DNA of 64,000 bases from Paenibacillus qinlingensis (GTDB lineage Bacteria > Bacillota > Bacilli > Paenibacillales > NBRC-103111). Each line of letters begins with the position of its first letter. The stretch's first letter is position 1. Of the stretch, positions 25,443-32,881 are shown piece after piece. The notes under the pieces were generated by a model. It was not told where the DNA came from and did not search any database. It saw only the letters and a list, made by a program, of their open reading frames with translations. Where the stretch lies: positions 62,001 through 126,000 of the forward strand of contig NZ_JABMKY010000001.1 of NCBI RefSeq assembly GCF_013204845.1. The letters are read 5' to 3'. The position numbers and the translations under genes are program-made.

Positions 25443-26318
25443 CTAGCTTTTCTGCAAATTCAGTTGAACCCGCTTCGGATTCGGCGTATCGCCAACAGGT
25501 ACGAGAGTGCCATTGACCATGAGCTGCAATGCACTAGCTGCTCCAACATTCAAAAATGCTGAACTTGCTAAATCAAATGTATCTGTATCACCGCTATTAT
25601 ACAACTTCTGTCTTAGCAATGTCCCCTTCTCACCCTCAGGGCTAAGTGCATTCACAGCGATCCAACAAGATCCAGTAATTTTGAATTGAATATTCAAATT
25701 TGCAGTACCTGTAATGATGTAATTATCTACACCTTTCTCAGTAGCACTAAATTTCACCTGCACAGCAGGCGGTGTAGGCGTCGGAGCTGGTGTAGGGGTT
25801 GACGTTGAAAGCACGGTTGCTTTACCATCCCCAGTAGCGTTAACAGACGTACTCGGTGAAGGGTTCGTCGAATCTGTAATTCGCGGCGATTGCGTTTGCG
25901 CGGGCTTCTCATCCGCTGGCGTTCCCTTATAATTCTTGTATGTATAATAGTATACGATCCCGAATATGAGCAAAATAAAACAGACAAACATGAGGCTGGA
26001 AGCCCAGCGGCTCATCTTCTCTGTGTTGCGAACACTTGATCTATTCTTGCGAATCGCTTCCACAACAGGCTTCTCAATCGTTGGGGCAGGAAGCGTTGAC
26101 TGATACATATTCAGAACTTCATTCGGATCAAGCCCTAATGCTTCCGCATAACTTTTAATAAAAGCCCTCACATAGAAACTTCCAGGCAGCACTTTGTAGT
26201 TTCCTTCTTCAATGGCTTCTAGATAGCGCTTGCGGATCTTAGTAACTTCCTGGAGATCATCCAGTGAAATCTTTTTTTCCAGTCGAGTTTTGCGCAAAAT
26301 GTAGCCTAAGTCAGACAT
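25443..26318 (-). CDS. RodZ-like membrane protein (YmfM), HTH plus DUF4115
   Basis: The 291-residue protein has an N-terminal Cro/CI-type helix-turn-helix (~1-70), a single membrane helix (~105-127), an extracellular Pro/Thr-rich linker (TPTPAPTPTPP) and a C-terminal DUF4115 beta domain. This is the RodZ architecture, linking MreB filaments to the wall elongation machinery. In B. subtilis ymfM occupies this position next to ymfK. A strong GGGGAGGTG ribosome binding site precedes the ATG. A terminator follows. Confidence 0.92.
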   Translation of the reverse strand: MSDLGYILRKTRLEKKISLDDLQEVTKIRKRYLEAIEEGNYKVLPGSFYVRAFIKSYAEALGLDPNEVLNMYQSTLPAPTIEKPVVEAIRKNRSSVRNTEKMSRWASSLMFVCFILLIFGIVYYYTYKNYKGTPADEKPAQTQSPRITDSTNPSPSTSVNATGDGKATVLSTSTPTPAPTPTPPAVQVKFSATEKGVDNYIITGTANLNIQFKITGSCWIAVNALSPEGEKGTLLRQKLYNSGDTDTFDLASSAFLNVGAASALQLMVNGTLVPVGDTPNPKRVQLNLQKS

Positions 26319-26369
26319 ATGGTCACCTCCCCGAAGGAATTATTCATCCTGTTATTGACGTTTGAAACA

Positions 26370-27134
26370 TTAAAAAGGTTCGGACGTATACGTAAATGAA
26401 TCGTAGTTAATTTCTTCATCCGGGCTGTTCCGGAGCTCAATAATATAATCGAAGTGATTATAGGTGTATTCGGATTCACGAATAAAAATGTCTGGATGCT
26501 CGATAACCTTTGTTGAAGGCAGACCCATAATATCTTGCAAAAGACTGTAATGCTTCTCGTTGGAACGAATCGTCGACACAATACCGTCAATAATGTAGAC
26601 ATTGTTTGGGGCCATTTCATCCTCAGAAAGCTGACTGCGAACGGTTTGTCTCAATAAAGTCGAAGAAACAAAAGTCCAACGTTTGTTCGCACAAACACTG
26701 CCTGCAATAATAGATTCCGTTTTACCAACACGCGGCATGCCACGAAGTCCAACAACTTGATTTCCTTCACGTTTGAATATTTCACCTAGGAAATCAACTA
26801 ACAAGCCTAACTCGTCTCGCGTAAAACGAAAAGTTTTGCGATCGTCCGAGTCGCGCTCTATATACCTGCCATGGCGAACAGCCAGAATATCCACTAATTT
26901 AGGAGGTCTCAAAGCAGTAATAGTAATATTATCTACTTTTCTCAACATTTTACCCATTAAATCAATTTTTTCTTCATCATTTGTTTGTAGAAGCATGCCA
27001 CGTGTACGATCTTCAACCCCATTAATCGTCACGATGTTAATATCAAGCATCCCCATTAATGAAGCTATATCACCTAATAAACCGGGACGGTTCTTGTGAA
27101 TTTTGTATTCCATATACCATTCTTTAACGTCCAA
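26370..27134 (-). CDS. YmfK-like DUF3388 protein
   Basis: The ~254-residue protein matches the DUF3388 family found with ymfM in Bacillales. The N-terminal ~80 residues (MEYKIHKNRPGLLGDIASLMG, then INIVTINGV) look like an ACT-type ligand-binding fold. Further on GLRGMPRVGKTESIIAGS resembles a P-loop (GMPRVGKT), suggesting nucleotide binding. Function is unknown. The start is uncertain: I favour a TTG preceded by GAGGTGG at 5 bases; an ATG 11 codons upstream (at 27167) has no ribosome binding site. Confidence 0.82.
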   Translation of the reverse strand: MDVKEWYMEYKIHKNRPGLLGDIASLMGMLDINIVTINGVEDRTRGMLLQTNDEEKIDLMGKMLRKVDNITITALRPPKLVDILAVRHGRYIERDSDDRKTFRFTRDELGLLVDFLGEIFKREGNQVVGLRGMPRVGKTESIIAGSVCANKRWTFVSSTLLRQTVRSQLSEDEMAPNNVYIIDGIVSTIRSNEKHYSLLQDIMGLPSTKVIEHPDIFIRESEYTYNHFDYIIELRNSPDEEINYDSFTYTSEPF

Positions 27135-27257
27135 TTCTTCCACCTCATCATCATCTCTGTCACACATATCTGCAAATGAACCAGACTTGTCATGTTCTTA
27201 TAATTAATTTCTACAAATTCCGCCATAATCCTTCTCGAAAAGCGAATAACCCTGATA

Positions 27258-28109
27258 TTATTTCATTTTTAGTTCCTTTAGCTCTTGCGGATTGTAGTTT
27301 TGAGTACCTTTTTGCCAAGCATGTGTTTTCATCATAGCAAGACGGTTATCAAATATTTGCGTCCAGTTGAGATCCGCAGTCAACGCCCCTGAAAAATCCA
27401 TTACCGACACACCTAAGGATTTCGCTTTCTGGAGTTGCTCTTCACTCACTGGGCTGTAAAAAACAACCCATGCTGCGTGATGTTGATGTACTTGGAAAGT
27501 CAACTGCTGGAACCATTGGTTGTTGTTGGTTAGCAAAACTATGTGATCGGCTTCCTCTGAAGGCGCCCATGCAGATGGAATTGGACGGTCACTTTGCGTC
27601 ACCCATTCGATGACCACATTTTGAAACAGAAGATCTTGAATCGCCTTATTCTTCATGGTTTCCATCTGTTGTAGGTCCAATTGGAACAAAGATGCCTGCT
27701 CATTAACAGTAACTGCGCTGCCCGCTGCCCATGGCTGACTTTGTAGAAAAGTCCATTTGCTCGTAGTAAGACCTAATGCTATCTTCTCGTTGGCTGAAGG
27801 GAATAGTTCATTTCCAACAACGTATATGTAATCATATGATTTCGATGTTAGTTTCGAAACCACATTATCATCCAGCGCATTCAAATCTTTAACCCACTCA
27901 TAAGCAATCGAATTTCCGTCTCGCCAATTTTTTAATGTTTGAGCTAGCACGTCTTTTGCTGATGCAGATAACCCGCTACTAGAAAGCATCAGAACAGACA
28001 TTTTCTGGTCAAGTAGTTCTTGCTTAATAACTGGGATACCACGATTCCCGCAACCAGTAAGAATTGATAACAATAGGATAAAAATAAGTAATAATCGCGT
28101 CTTATGCAT
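27258..28109 (-). CDS. Putative lipoprotein of unknown function
   Basis: A 283-residue protein begins with a lipoprotein signal (LLLIFILLLSILTGC; lipidated Cys at 20). The mature part alternates predicted strands and helices, with stretches such as YDYIYVVGNELFP and ADHIVLLTNNN. This recalls a periplasmic-binding-like (BMP/Med-type) fold, but I cannot confirm it. It ends in the basic stretch ELKELKMK. AAAGGA precedes the ATG. It lies between the DUF3243 gene and the DUF3388 gene. Confidence 0.8.
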   Translation of the reverse strand: MHKTRLLLIFILLLSILTGCGNRGIPVIKQELLDQKMSVLMLSSSGLSASAKDVLAQTLKNWRDGNSIAYEWVKDLNALDDNVVSKLTSKSYDYIYVVGNELFPSANEKIALGLTTSKWTFLQSQPWAAGSAVTVNEQASLFQLDLQQMETMKNKAIQDLLFQNVVIEWVTQSDRPIPSAWAPSEEADHIVLLTNNNQWFQQLTFQVHQHHAAWVVFYSPVSEEQLQKAKSLGVSVMDFSGALTADLNWTQIFDNRLAMMKTHAWQKGTQNYNPQELKELKMK

Positions 28110-28144
28110 ACATTGATAATTCCTTTCCAGCTTCTAAAGCATGC

Positions 28145-28169
28145 AAAAGCCTCCGAAAGAGGAGGCTTT
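28145..28169. terminator. Terminator after the DUF3243 gene
   Basis: AAAGCCTCC/GGAGGCTTT perfect stem with a six-base loop and short T-runs at both ends. Confidence 0.8.
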
Positions 28170-28202
28170 CACATCATACCCTATTGAATTGTAAAACGGT
28201 TA

Positions 28203-28454
28203 TTAACCTTTGTCTACTAATTTTACCATGAGGCGCGCAAGAGTATGTTTTTCCTGTTCATCCCCAGCATCCCACAACTCTTTGAGAACTCGTTCTTGCT
28301 CATTTTGAGGATCCACCTTGTTTGCCAAAAACTCCCCAATTTGAAAAGCCAGCTTGGAGATGGTTTCATCACTCATCCCTGCATGTCCAGCCTGACTCAC
28401 GCGTTCAGCCAAAAACTCTTTCCATTTGTCGAACACCTTAAGTACAGTAGCCAT
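28203..28454 (-). CDS. YmfJ-like DUF3243 protein
   Basis: The 83-residue cytosolic protein (MATVLKVFDKWKEFLAERV) matches the small DUF3243 family, found at this position as ymfJ in Bacillus. It is predicted all-helical and acidic. Function is unknown. A full AAAGGAGG site precedes the ATG, and a terminator follows the stop. Confidence 0.92.
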   Translation of the reverse strand: MATVLKVFDKWKEFLAERVSQAGHAGMSDETISKLAFQIGEFLANKVDPQNEQERVLKELWDAGDEQEKHTLARLMVKLVDKG

Positions 28455-28559
28455 TGTAAGAAGCCTCCTTTGAGTTATGAGAAATGGTCATTACATACGT
28501 AATATGCACTTCTCAAAACAAAATTATGCGTGGGCTTCTATGCCATCGATTTCTTGTAC

Positions 28560-29315
28560 TTACGTAAGCCAGCCTCCGTTGGGTGAGATGATTTGACCTG
28601 TAATATATCCCGATTCAGGCAAGGCCAAAAAATAAACAAGCGATGCGACCTCATGTGGAGACGCGAGCCGTCCAGCAGGAATTTCGTTGGTAATGGCATC
28701 GATTTCGTCAGCCTGAAAACCAGCCATCATATCGGTCTGAACTGCCCCAGGTGCTACGGCGTTTACCGTAACACCTGATGGAGCGAGTTCTTTGGCTAGC
28801 GCTTTCGTAAACGCATTAAGGCCACCCTTGGCCGTTGAATATAGGACCTCGCACGAAGCACCTGAGATGCCCCATATCGAGGATACGTTAATGATTCGAC
28901 CATACTTTTGTTTAACCATAGCGGACATAAAAGCTTGCGTACAAAGGAAAGAACCCTTGAGATTAACATTCATGACACGATCCCAATCTTCTTCCGTCAC
29001 ATCAGCTAGCATCCCATAGTGAGAAATACCTGCATTATTAACGATAATGTCTGGTACCATATTCATTTGTTCTAGCTTATCTCTCATTTTAAGAATCTGC
29101 TCATGCGATTGAATATCCGCGGAAACCGTTAATACCGTTGCCCCTTGCTTCATGCAAGAACGGGCAATTTCATTAGCTGCTTCATGTGAATCCCGATAAT
29201 GAATGATAATCTGCATGCCTACCGCGGCGAAACGTTGAGCTATTGCAGCGCCAATTCCCCTGCTAGCTCCCGTAATCAGCACGGTCTGTTCACTAAACGG
29301 TTTACCAACACTCAC
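28560..29315 (-). CDS. ymfI: YmfI, EF-P 5-aminopentanone reductase (SDR family)
   Basis: The 251-residue short-chain dehydrogenase has the NAD(P) motif TGASRGIG, NNAG, and catalytic Ser/Tyr/Lys (SSIWG, YSTAKG). In B. subtilis YmfI reduces the 5-aminopentanone on elongation factor P Lys32 to 5-aminopentanol. Assignment to that role rests on position beside ymfF-ymfH and on similarity; a FabG-like ketoreductase is the general alternative. The GTG start overlaps the ymfH stop by four bases. Confidence 0.88.
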   Translation of the reverse strand: MSVGKPFSEQTVLITGASRGIGAAIAQRFAAVGMQIIIHYRDSHEAANEIARSCMKQGATVLTVSADIQSHEQILKMRDKLEQMNMVPDIIVNNAGISHYGMLADVTEEDWDRVMNVNLKGSFLCTQAFMSAMVKQKYGRIINVSSIWGISGASCEVLYSTAKGGLNAFTKALAKELAPSGVTVNAVAPGAVQTDMMAGFQADEIDAITNEIPAGRLASPHEVASLVYFLALPESGYITGQIISPNGGWLT

Positions 29316-30601
29316 GATGGTTCACGACTCTGTACGATGGAAACTGCAAGCTTACTCCAATCAAAATGCTCACGGAAACGACGATTCACATCTTCAAGCG
29401 TTAGCTGTTCATACACCGGCAGTATATCGAAAAGATCGATCCCTTTGAACCGATATTTGGTATACTCGTTCGCAATCGATTCAGGTGAGTTCATCATTCG
29501 CAGGAAACTGCCAATCTTCTTCTTCCGACTGCGTTCGAAAGTAACACTATCGAGTCCCGCTTCTTTTCTTTTTTCAACCTCGTCACGAATCCGTGCAATA
29601 AGTTGTTCTGGATCCTTGGTATCTCCCCCAACTATGGAGAAAGCATACCCATCACTACAGTTGTATTCATGACCGAAATTATCAGAAATTAACTGATCAT
29701 CGTAGAGCGTTTGATAAATATCGGAGCTGGAGCTAAATAAGATATCCAACATCAATTTGGTCGTCAATTCTCTTACCAACAAAGGTTTACCTGTAACCGC
29801 TGGTGCGGCTTCCTTGAAGCCCATTAAACATTTTGGCAACGAAACTGGAAGTAAGATAAGCCTGCGGGATTCCTTGACGTCAATCGGCTCATCAGGGAAG
29901 AACCTCTGGATCTCACCTTGTGGCGGAAAAGTTTTGGCCGCTTGATTGTCTTTGACTAATGTAATAACTTCTTGCGGATCTACCCCGCCTACAACGAATA
30001 AACTCATGTTGCTCGGGTGATAGAACGTGTTATAGCACTCATATAACGTCTCTTTGGTGATTTCTGCGATTGATGCAACAGTTCCCGCAATATCAATATG
30101 AATCGGATGCTTCGCATACAAGGATTCAATTAAGCCGTAGTAACTTCTCCAGTCAGCATTGTCCTCGTACATTTTAATCTCTTGCCCAATAATCCCTTTT
30201 TCCTTTTCAACATTCTCATCCGTAAAATAAGGGTTTTGTACGAAATTAATTAATGTCGTTAAGTTTTCTAAATAGCGATCTGTCGATGAAAATAAATAAG
30301 CAGTCCGGTCAAAGCTTGTAAAGGCATTGGCCGATGCGCCATTCGTTGCAAACGTTGCAAAAATGTCTCCTTCGGGTTCCTCGAACATTTTGTGCTCTAA
30401 GAAATGCGCAATACCATCAGGTACTCGCACTTCATCTTTACCTCGAACTTGAAAATGGTTATCAATAGAACCATATTGGGTTGTAAACGTTGCATACGTT
30501 TTCTGGAAACCTGGTTTGGGTAACACGTACACATGCAGCCCATTATCAAGTTTTTCATGATAAATGGTTTCATCAAGATGTGGATATGGCATACTCTGCA
30601 T
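29312..30601 (-). CDS. ymfH: YmfH, M16-family peptidase, zinc motif intact
   Basis: The 429-residue protein is an M16 (insulinase/pitrilysin-type) peptidase with the inverted zinc motif HFLEH (~66) and a downstream Glu in the ENVEKEKGII region. It is the catalytic-type member of a pair with YmfF. In Bacillus both genes are associated with EF-P 5-aminopentanol modification (also written YfmH/YfmF), but the substrate is unclear. It starts 3 bases after the ymfF stop, with GGGGGAG upstream. Confidence 0.9.
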   Translation of the reverse strand: MQSMPYPHLDETIYHEKLDNGLHVYVLPKPGFQKTYATFTTQYGSIDNHFQVRGKDEVRVPDGIAHFLEHKMFEEPEGDIFATFATNGASANAFTSFDRTAYLFSSTDRYLENLTTLINFVQNPYFTDENVEKEKGIIGQEIKMYEDNADWRSYYGLIESLYAKHPIHIDIAGTVASIAEITKETLYECYNTFYHPSNMSLFVVGGVDPQEVITLVKDNQAAKTFPPQGEIQRFFPDEPIDVKESRRLILLPVSLPKCLMGFKEAAPAVTGKPLLVRELTTKLMLDILFSSSSDIYQTLYDDQLISDNFGHEYNCSDGYAFSIVGGDTKDPEQLIARIRDEVEKRKEAGLDSVTFERSRKKKIGSFLRMMNSPESIANEYTKYRFKGIDLFDILPVYEQLTLEDVNRRFREHFDWSKLAVSIVQSREPS

Positions 30602-30604
30602 GGT

Positions 30605-31885
30605 TTACTCCCCCTTCTGATCCCGTAAAAAGTATATCGTGTCCAATTGAACTCGTTTCGCTACTTCTGCTATCGCTGGAATATCTACTTGCTCGACTGC
30701 AGAAATTAACCCAGCAACCGTCCGTTCTTTTCCTGACAAAATAGCGTTAAAATCAAACGATATCAGCTCAAACGCTGAATCTTGTATTTCGCGCAATTGA
30801 TTGGAAATCATCGCTCTCGTTTGACTCCATTCAATGTCGGTGATTTCTCCTTGTTCCAAAGCTTTCAGTTGTTTACGTATGATATCAACGGCTTTCTCAT
30901 AGTTAGCCATCTCAATACCAGACTGAATCGTCAAAATGCCTTTATGTCCATCAAAACGAGAAGAAGCATAATAAGCTAAGCTCGCTTTCTCCCGAACATT
31001 CGTAAATAATTTGGAATGCGGATATCCGCCAAGGACACCATTATACATAAGTGCAGCCGGATACTGATCGTCGCTGTATGAAAGGTTTGTACGAAGCCCC
31101 ATATTCAGCTTACCTTGGTTAACATCCAATCGTTCTACGATCGTTTTCACTTCTCCTGTTACACCGCGCGGAGCAGATGTGACATAGTTAGCATCTGTAT
31201 TCCGCTCAATGGCAAACGATTGCTTCACAATTTCTTCTACCTCGCTAAGCGTTGTGTTTCCAACAACATAGATGTCCATCGGCGAAGTTTGGAGCCATTC
31301 TTTATATTGTTCGTAAAGCTGCTCCGCATTCATACCGTCGAGATCTTCTATTTTGCCTAATGGATGAAGTCTATAAGGTTCTCCACTGCACATTTCTTCC
31401 ATACAACGTTCAGCAGCATAGCGAATTTTATCATTTATGACCGATTCAATTCGTTTACGAAGTGTTTGTTTTTCTGCGTCTACATATTTAGTACGAAAAT
31501 GTTGATCCTCTAATGCTGGACGAGTTAACGTTTCTCCGACAAATTCAAGTCCTTGTTTCAGCAAAGAATCCGCCGATTTCACGAATCGATCATTGATAAT
31601 ATCCATTCGTAATTGAACAATTTGATAGTCGCCTCGCTTATAAATATCAAAGCCAAACCCTGCACCGTACAAATCATCTAAATGCTCTCGGAATTGCTTC
31701 GTTTCAGGACGAAGCTCTGTACCTCTGCGAAGGATAAAAGGTGTTACCGCGGTACTCGTGACCGTCTCTTCATCTAATTGACGTCCTATGTATACAGAAA
31801 TGGCAAATGTTTTGAAACGATCTGTCGGTAGAACGTGTATTCGGATATGTTTCCAACTGCTACGTTCAAATTGAATAGGCTTCAA
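30605..31885 (-). CDS. ymfF: YmfF, M16-family protein lacking the zinc motif
   Basis: The 426-residue protein has the overall M16 fold (RRGTELRPETKQFREHLDDLYGA, then AFDFNAI-type C-half) but no HxxEH motif in the N-terminal region where the active partner has HFLEH. It probably forms a heterodimer with YmfH, as in two-subunit M16 enzymes with one active and one inactive chain. It starts at TTG with GAAGGGAG upstream. It leads the ymfF-ymfH-ymfI operon. Confidence 0.88.
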   Translation of the reverse strand: MKPIQFERSSWKHIRIHVLPTDRFKTFAISVYIGRQLDEETVTSTAVTPFILRRGTELRPETKQFREHLDDLYGAGFGFDIYKRGDYQIVQLRMDIINDRFVKSADSLLKQGLEFVGETLTRPALEDQHFRTKYVDAEKQTLRKRIESVINDKIRYAAERCMEEMCSGEPYRLHPLGKIEDLDGMNAEQLYEQYKEWLQTSPMDIYVVGNTTLSEVEEIVKQSFAIERNTDANYVTSAPRGVTGEVKTIVERLDVNQGKLNMGLRTNLSYSDDQYPAALMYNGVLGGYPHSKLFTNVREKASLAYYASSRFDGHKGILTIQSGIEMANYEKAVDIIRKQLKALEQGEITDIEWSQTRAMISNQLREIQDSAFELISFDFNAILSGKERTVAGLISAVEQVDIPAIAEVAKRVQLDTIYFLRDQKGE

Positions 31886-31941
31886 AGGTCAGTCTCCCTT
31901 CTATGTCCGTGTAATAAATCCATTATATTCCTATACGAAGA

Positions 31942-31972
31942 GGAGAAGCAACCACATGTGGTTCCTTCTCCT
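31942..31972 (-). terminator. sleB: Hairpin after sleB
   Basis: GGAGAAG-AACCACATGTGGTT-CTTCTCC, an almost complete inverted repeat with one internal mismatch, a few bases after the sleB stop codon. The T-run is weak (TCTTCG). Confidence 0.65.
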
Positions 31973-31980
31973 TGTCCATT

Positions 31981-32766
31981 TTACACACAGAAAATGTGTT
32001 TACCAATTTTTTTAATTTGTTTTCTTGTCCAAATCCATTTGGATGTTGCCGTTTCTGGGTTGAAGTAATAGATACAACCACCTGTTGGGTCTAGTCCATT
32101 CAAAGCGTCCCTCACTGCTTTTTTGGATGATTCATTCGGTGTTAACCATATTTGACCATCAGCAACAGCTGTGAAGGCTCCTGGTTGAAAAATAACACCA
32201 GAAACAGTGTTCGGAAAACTAGCCGACTTCACTCGATTTAAAATAACTGCCGCTACAGCAACTTGTCCTATGAATGGTTCTCCACGCGCTTCACCATTGA
32301 CAGCATTAGCCATTAAGTTAATATCCTGTTCCGAATAACCGAGATTGTTGGAGGGAGTTAGATTGGCTGGGGTATCTGTTCCCGTTCCTGAACCTGGATT
32401 GCTAGCACCCTGATTAGCATTTGCCGTTTCCCCCGCTGAAGGTTTCCAGCTCTTCGTTGCTTCCCAGAGTTTCAGTTTGGTTTTCGGTCCAACGATACCG
32501 TCAACCTTCATGCCAAACTCTCCTTGGAATCGCTTAACTGCGGTTAATGTCTTGTACCCATAGTCGCCGTCTACACCACCATTATAAAAGCCAATGAATT
32601 TCAACCTACCTTGAAGTTCATAAACATCTGATCCAGTGGCTCCATAACGCACTTCATTCTTACTAAATGTTTCTTCCGTCGGCGGATTGAATTTGCCCTT
32701 CAATTGAAAAGAAACTACCAAGACAAATACGATACAAAATGTAATGACAATTAGTCTTTTATTCAT
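31981..32766 (-). CDS. sleB: Spore cortex-lytic enzyme SleB-like cell wall hydrolase
   Basis: The 261-residue protein has an N-terminal membrane/signal helix (~4-22), a peptidoglycan-binding domain (DVYELQGRLKFIGFY, GYKTLTAVKRFQ) and a C-terminal SleB/CwlJ hydrolase domain (MANAVNGEARGEPFIGQVAVAAVILNR, cleaving muramic-delta-lactam cortex during germination). The catalytic Glu lies in NGEARGEP. A sigma-G-like promoter upstream fits forespore expression. No ypeB is adjacent. The ATG (MNKRLIV) is taken as start; a GTG six codons earlier is possible. Confidence 0.88.
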   Translation of the reverse strand: MNKRLIVITFCIVFVLVVSFQLKGKFNPPTEETFSKNEVRYGATGSDVYELQGRLKFIGFYNGGVDGDYGYKTLTAVKRFQGEFGMKVDGIVGPKTKLKLWEATKSWKPSAGETANANQGASNPGSGTGTDTPANLTPSNNLGYSEQDINLMANAVNGEARGEPFIGQVAVAAVILNRVKSASFPNTVSGVIFQPGAFTAVADGQIWLTPNESSKKAVRDALNGLDPTGGCIYYFNPETATSKWIWTRKQIKKIGKHIFCV

Positions 32767-32810
32767 TCCCCTTCTCAACCTCACTTTTCAAATTACAACC
32801 TTTTCTTGCT

Positions 32811-32841
32811 TATTATGAGAAAGTGAGTCCATGATTATACA
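32811..32841 (-). promoter_or_regulatory. sleB: Predicted sigma-G promoter of sleB
   Basis: On the minus strand TGTATA and CATAATA are spaced 18 bases apart, close to the forespore sigma-G consensus (GHATR / CATNHTA). The site is about 45 bases upstream of the sleB start. Confidence 0.55.
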
Positions 32842-32845
32842 AATA

Positions 32846-32869
32846 AAACACTCCCCTAAGGGAGTGTTT
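32846..32869. terminator. Terminator of the DNA translocase gene
   Basis: A palindrome AAACACTCCC-CTAA-GGGAGTGTTT, between the translocase stop codon and the sleB promoter. Confidence 0.85.
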
Positions 32870-32881
32870 GTCTAACGTGGA

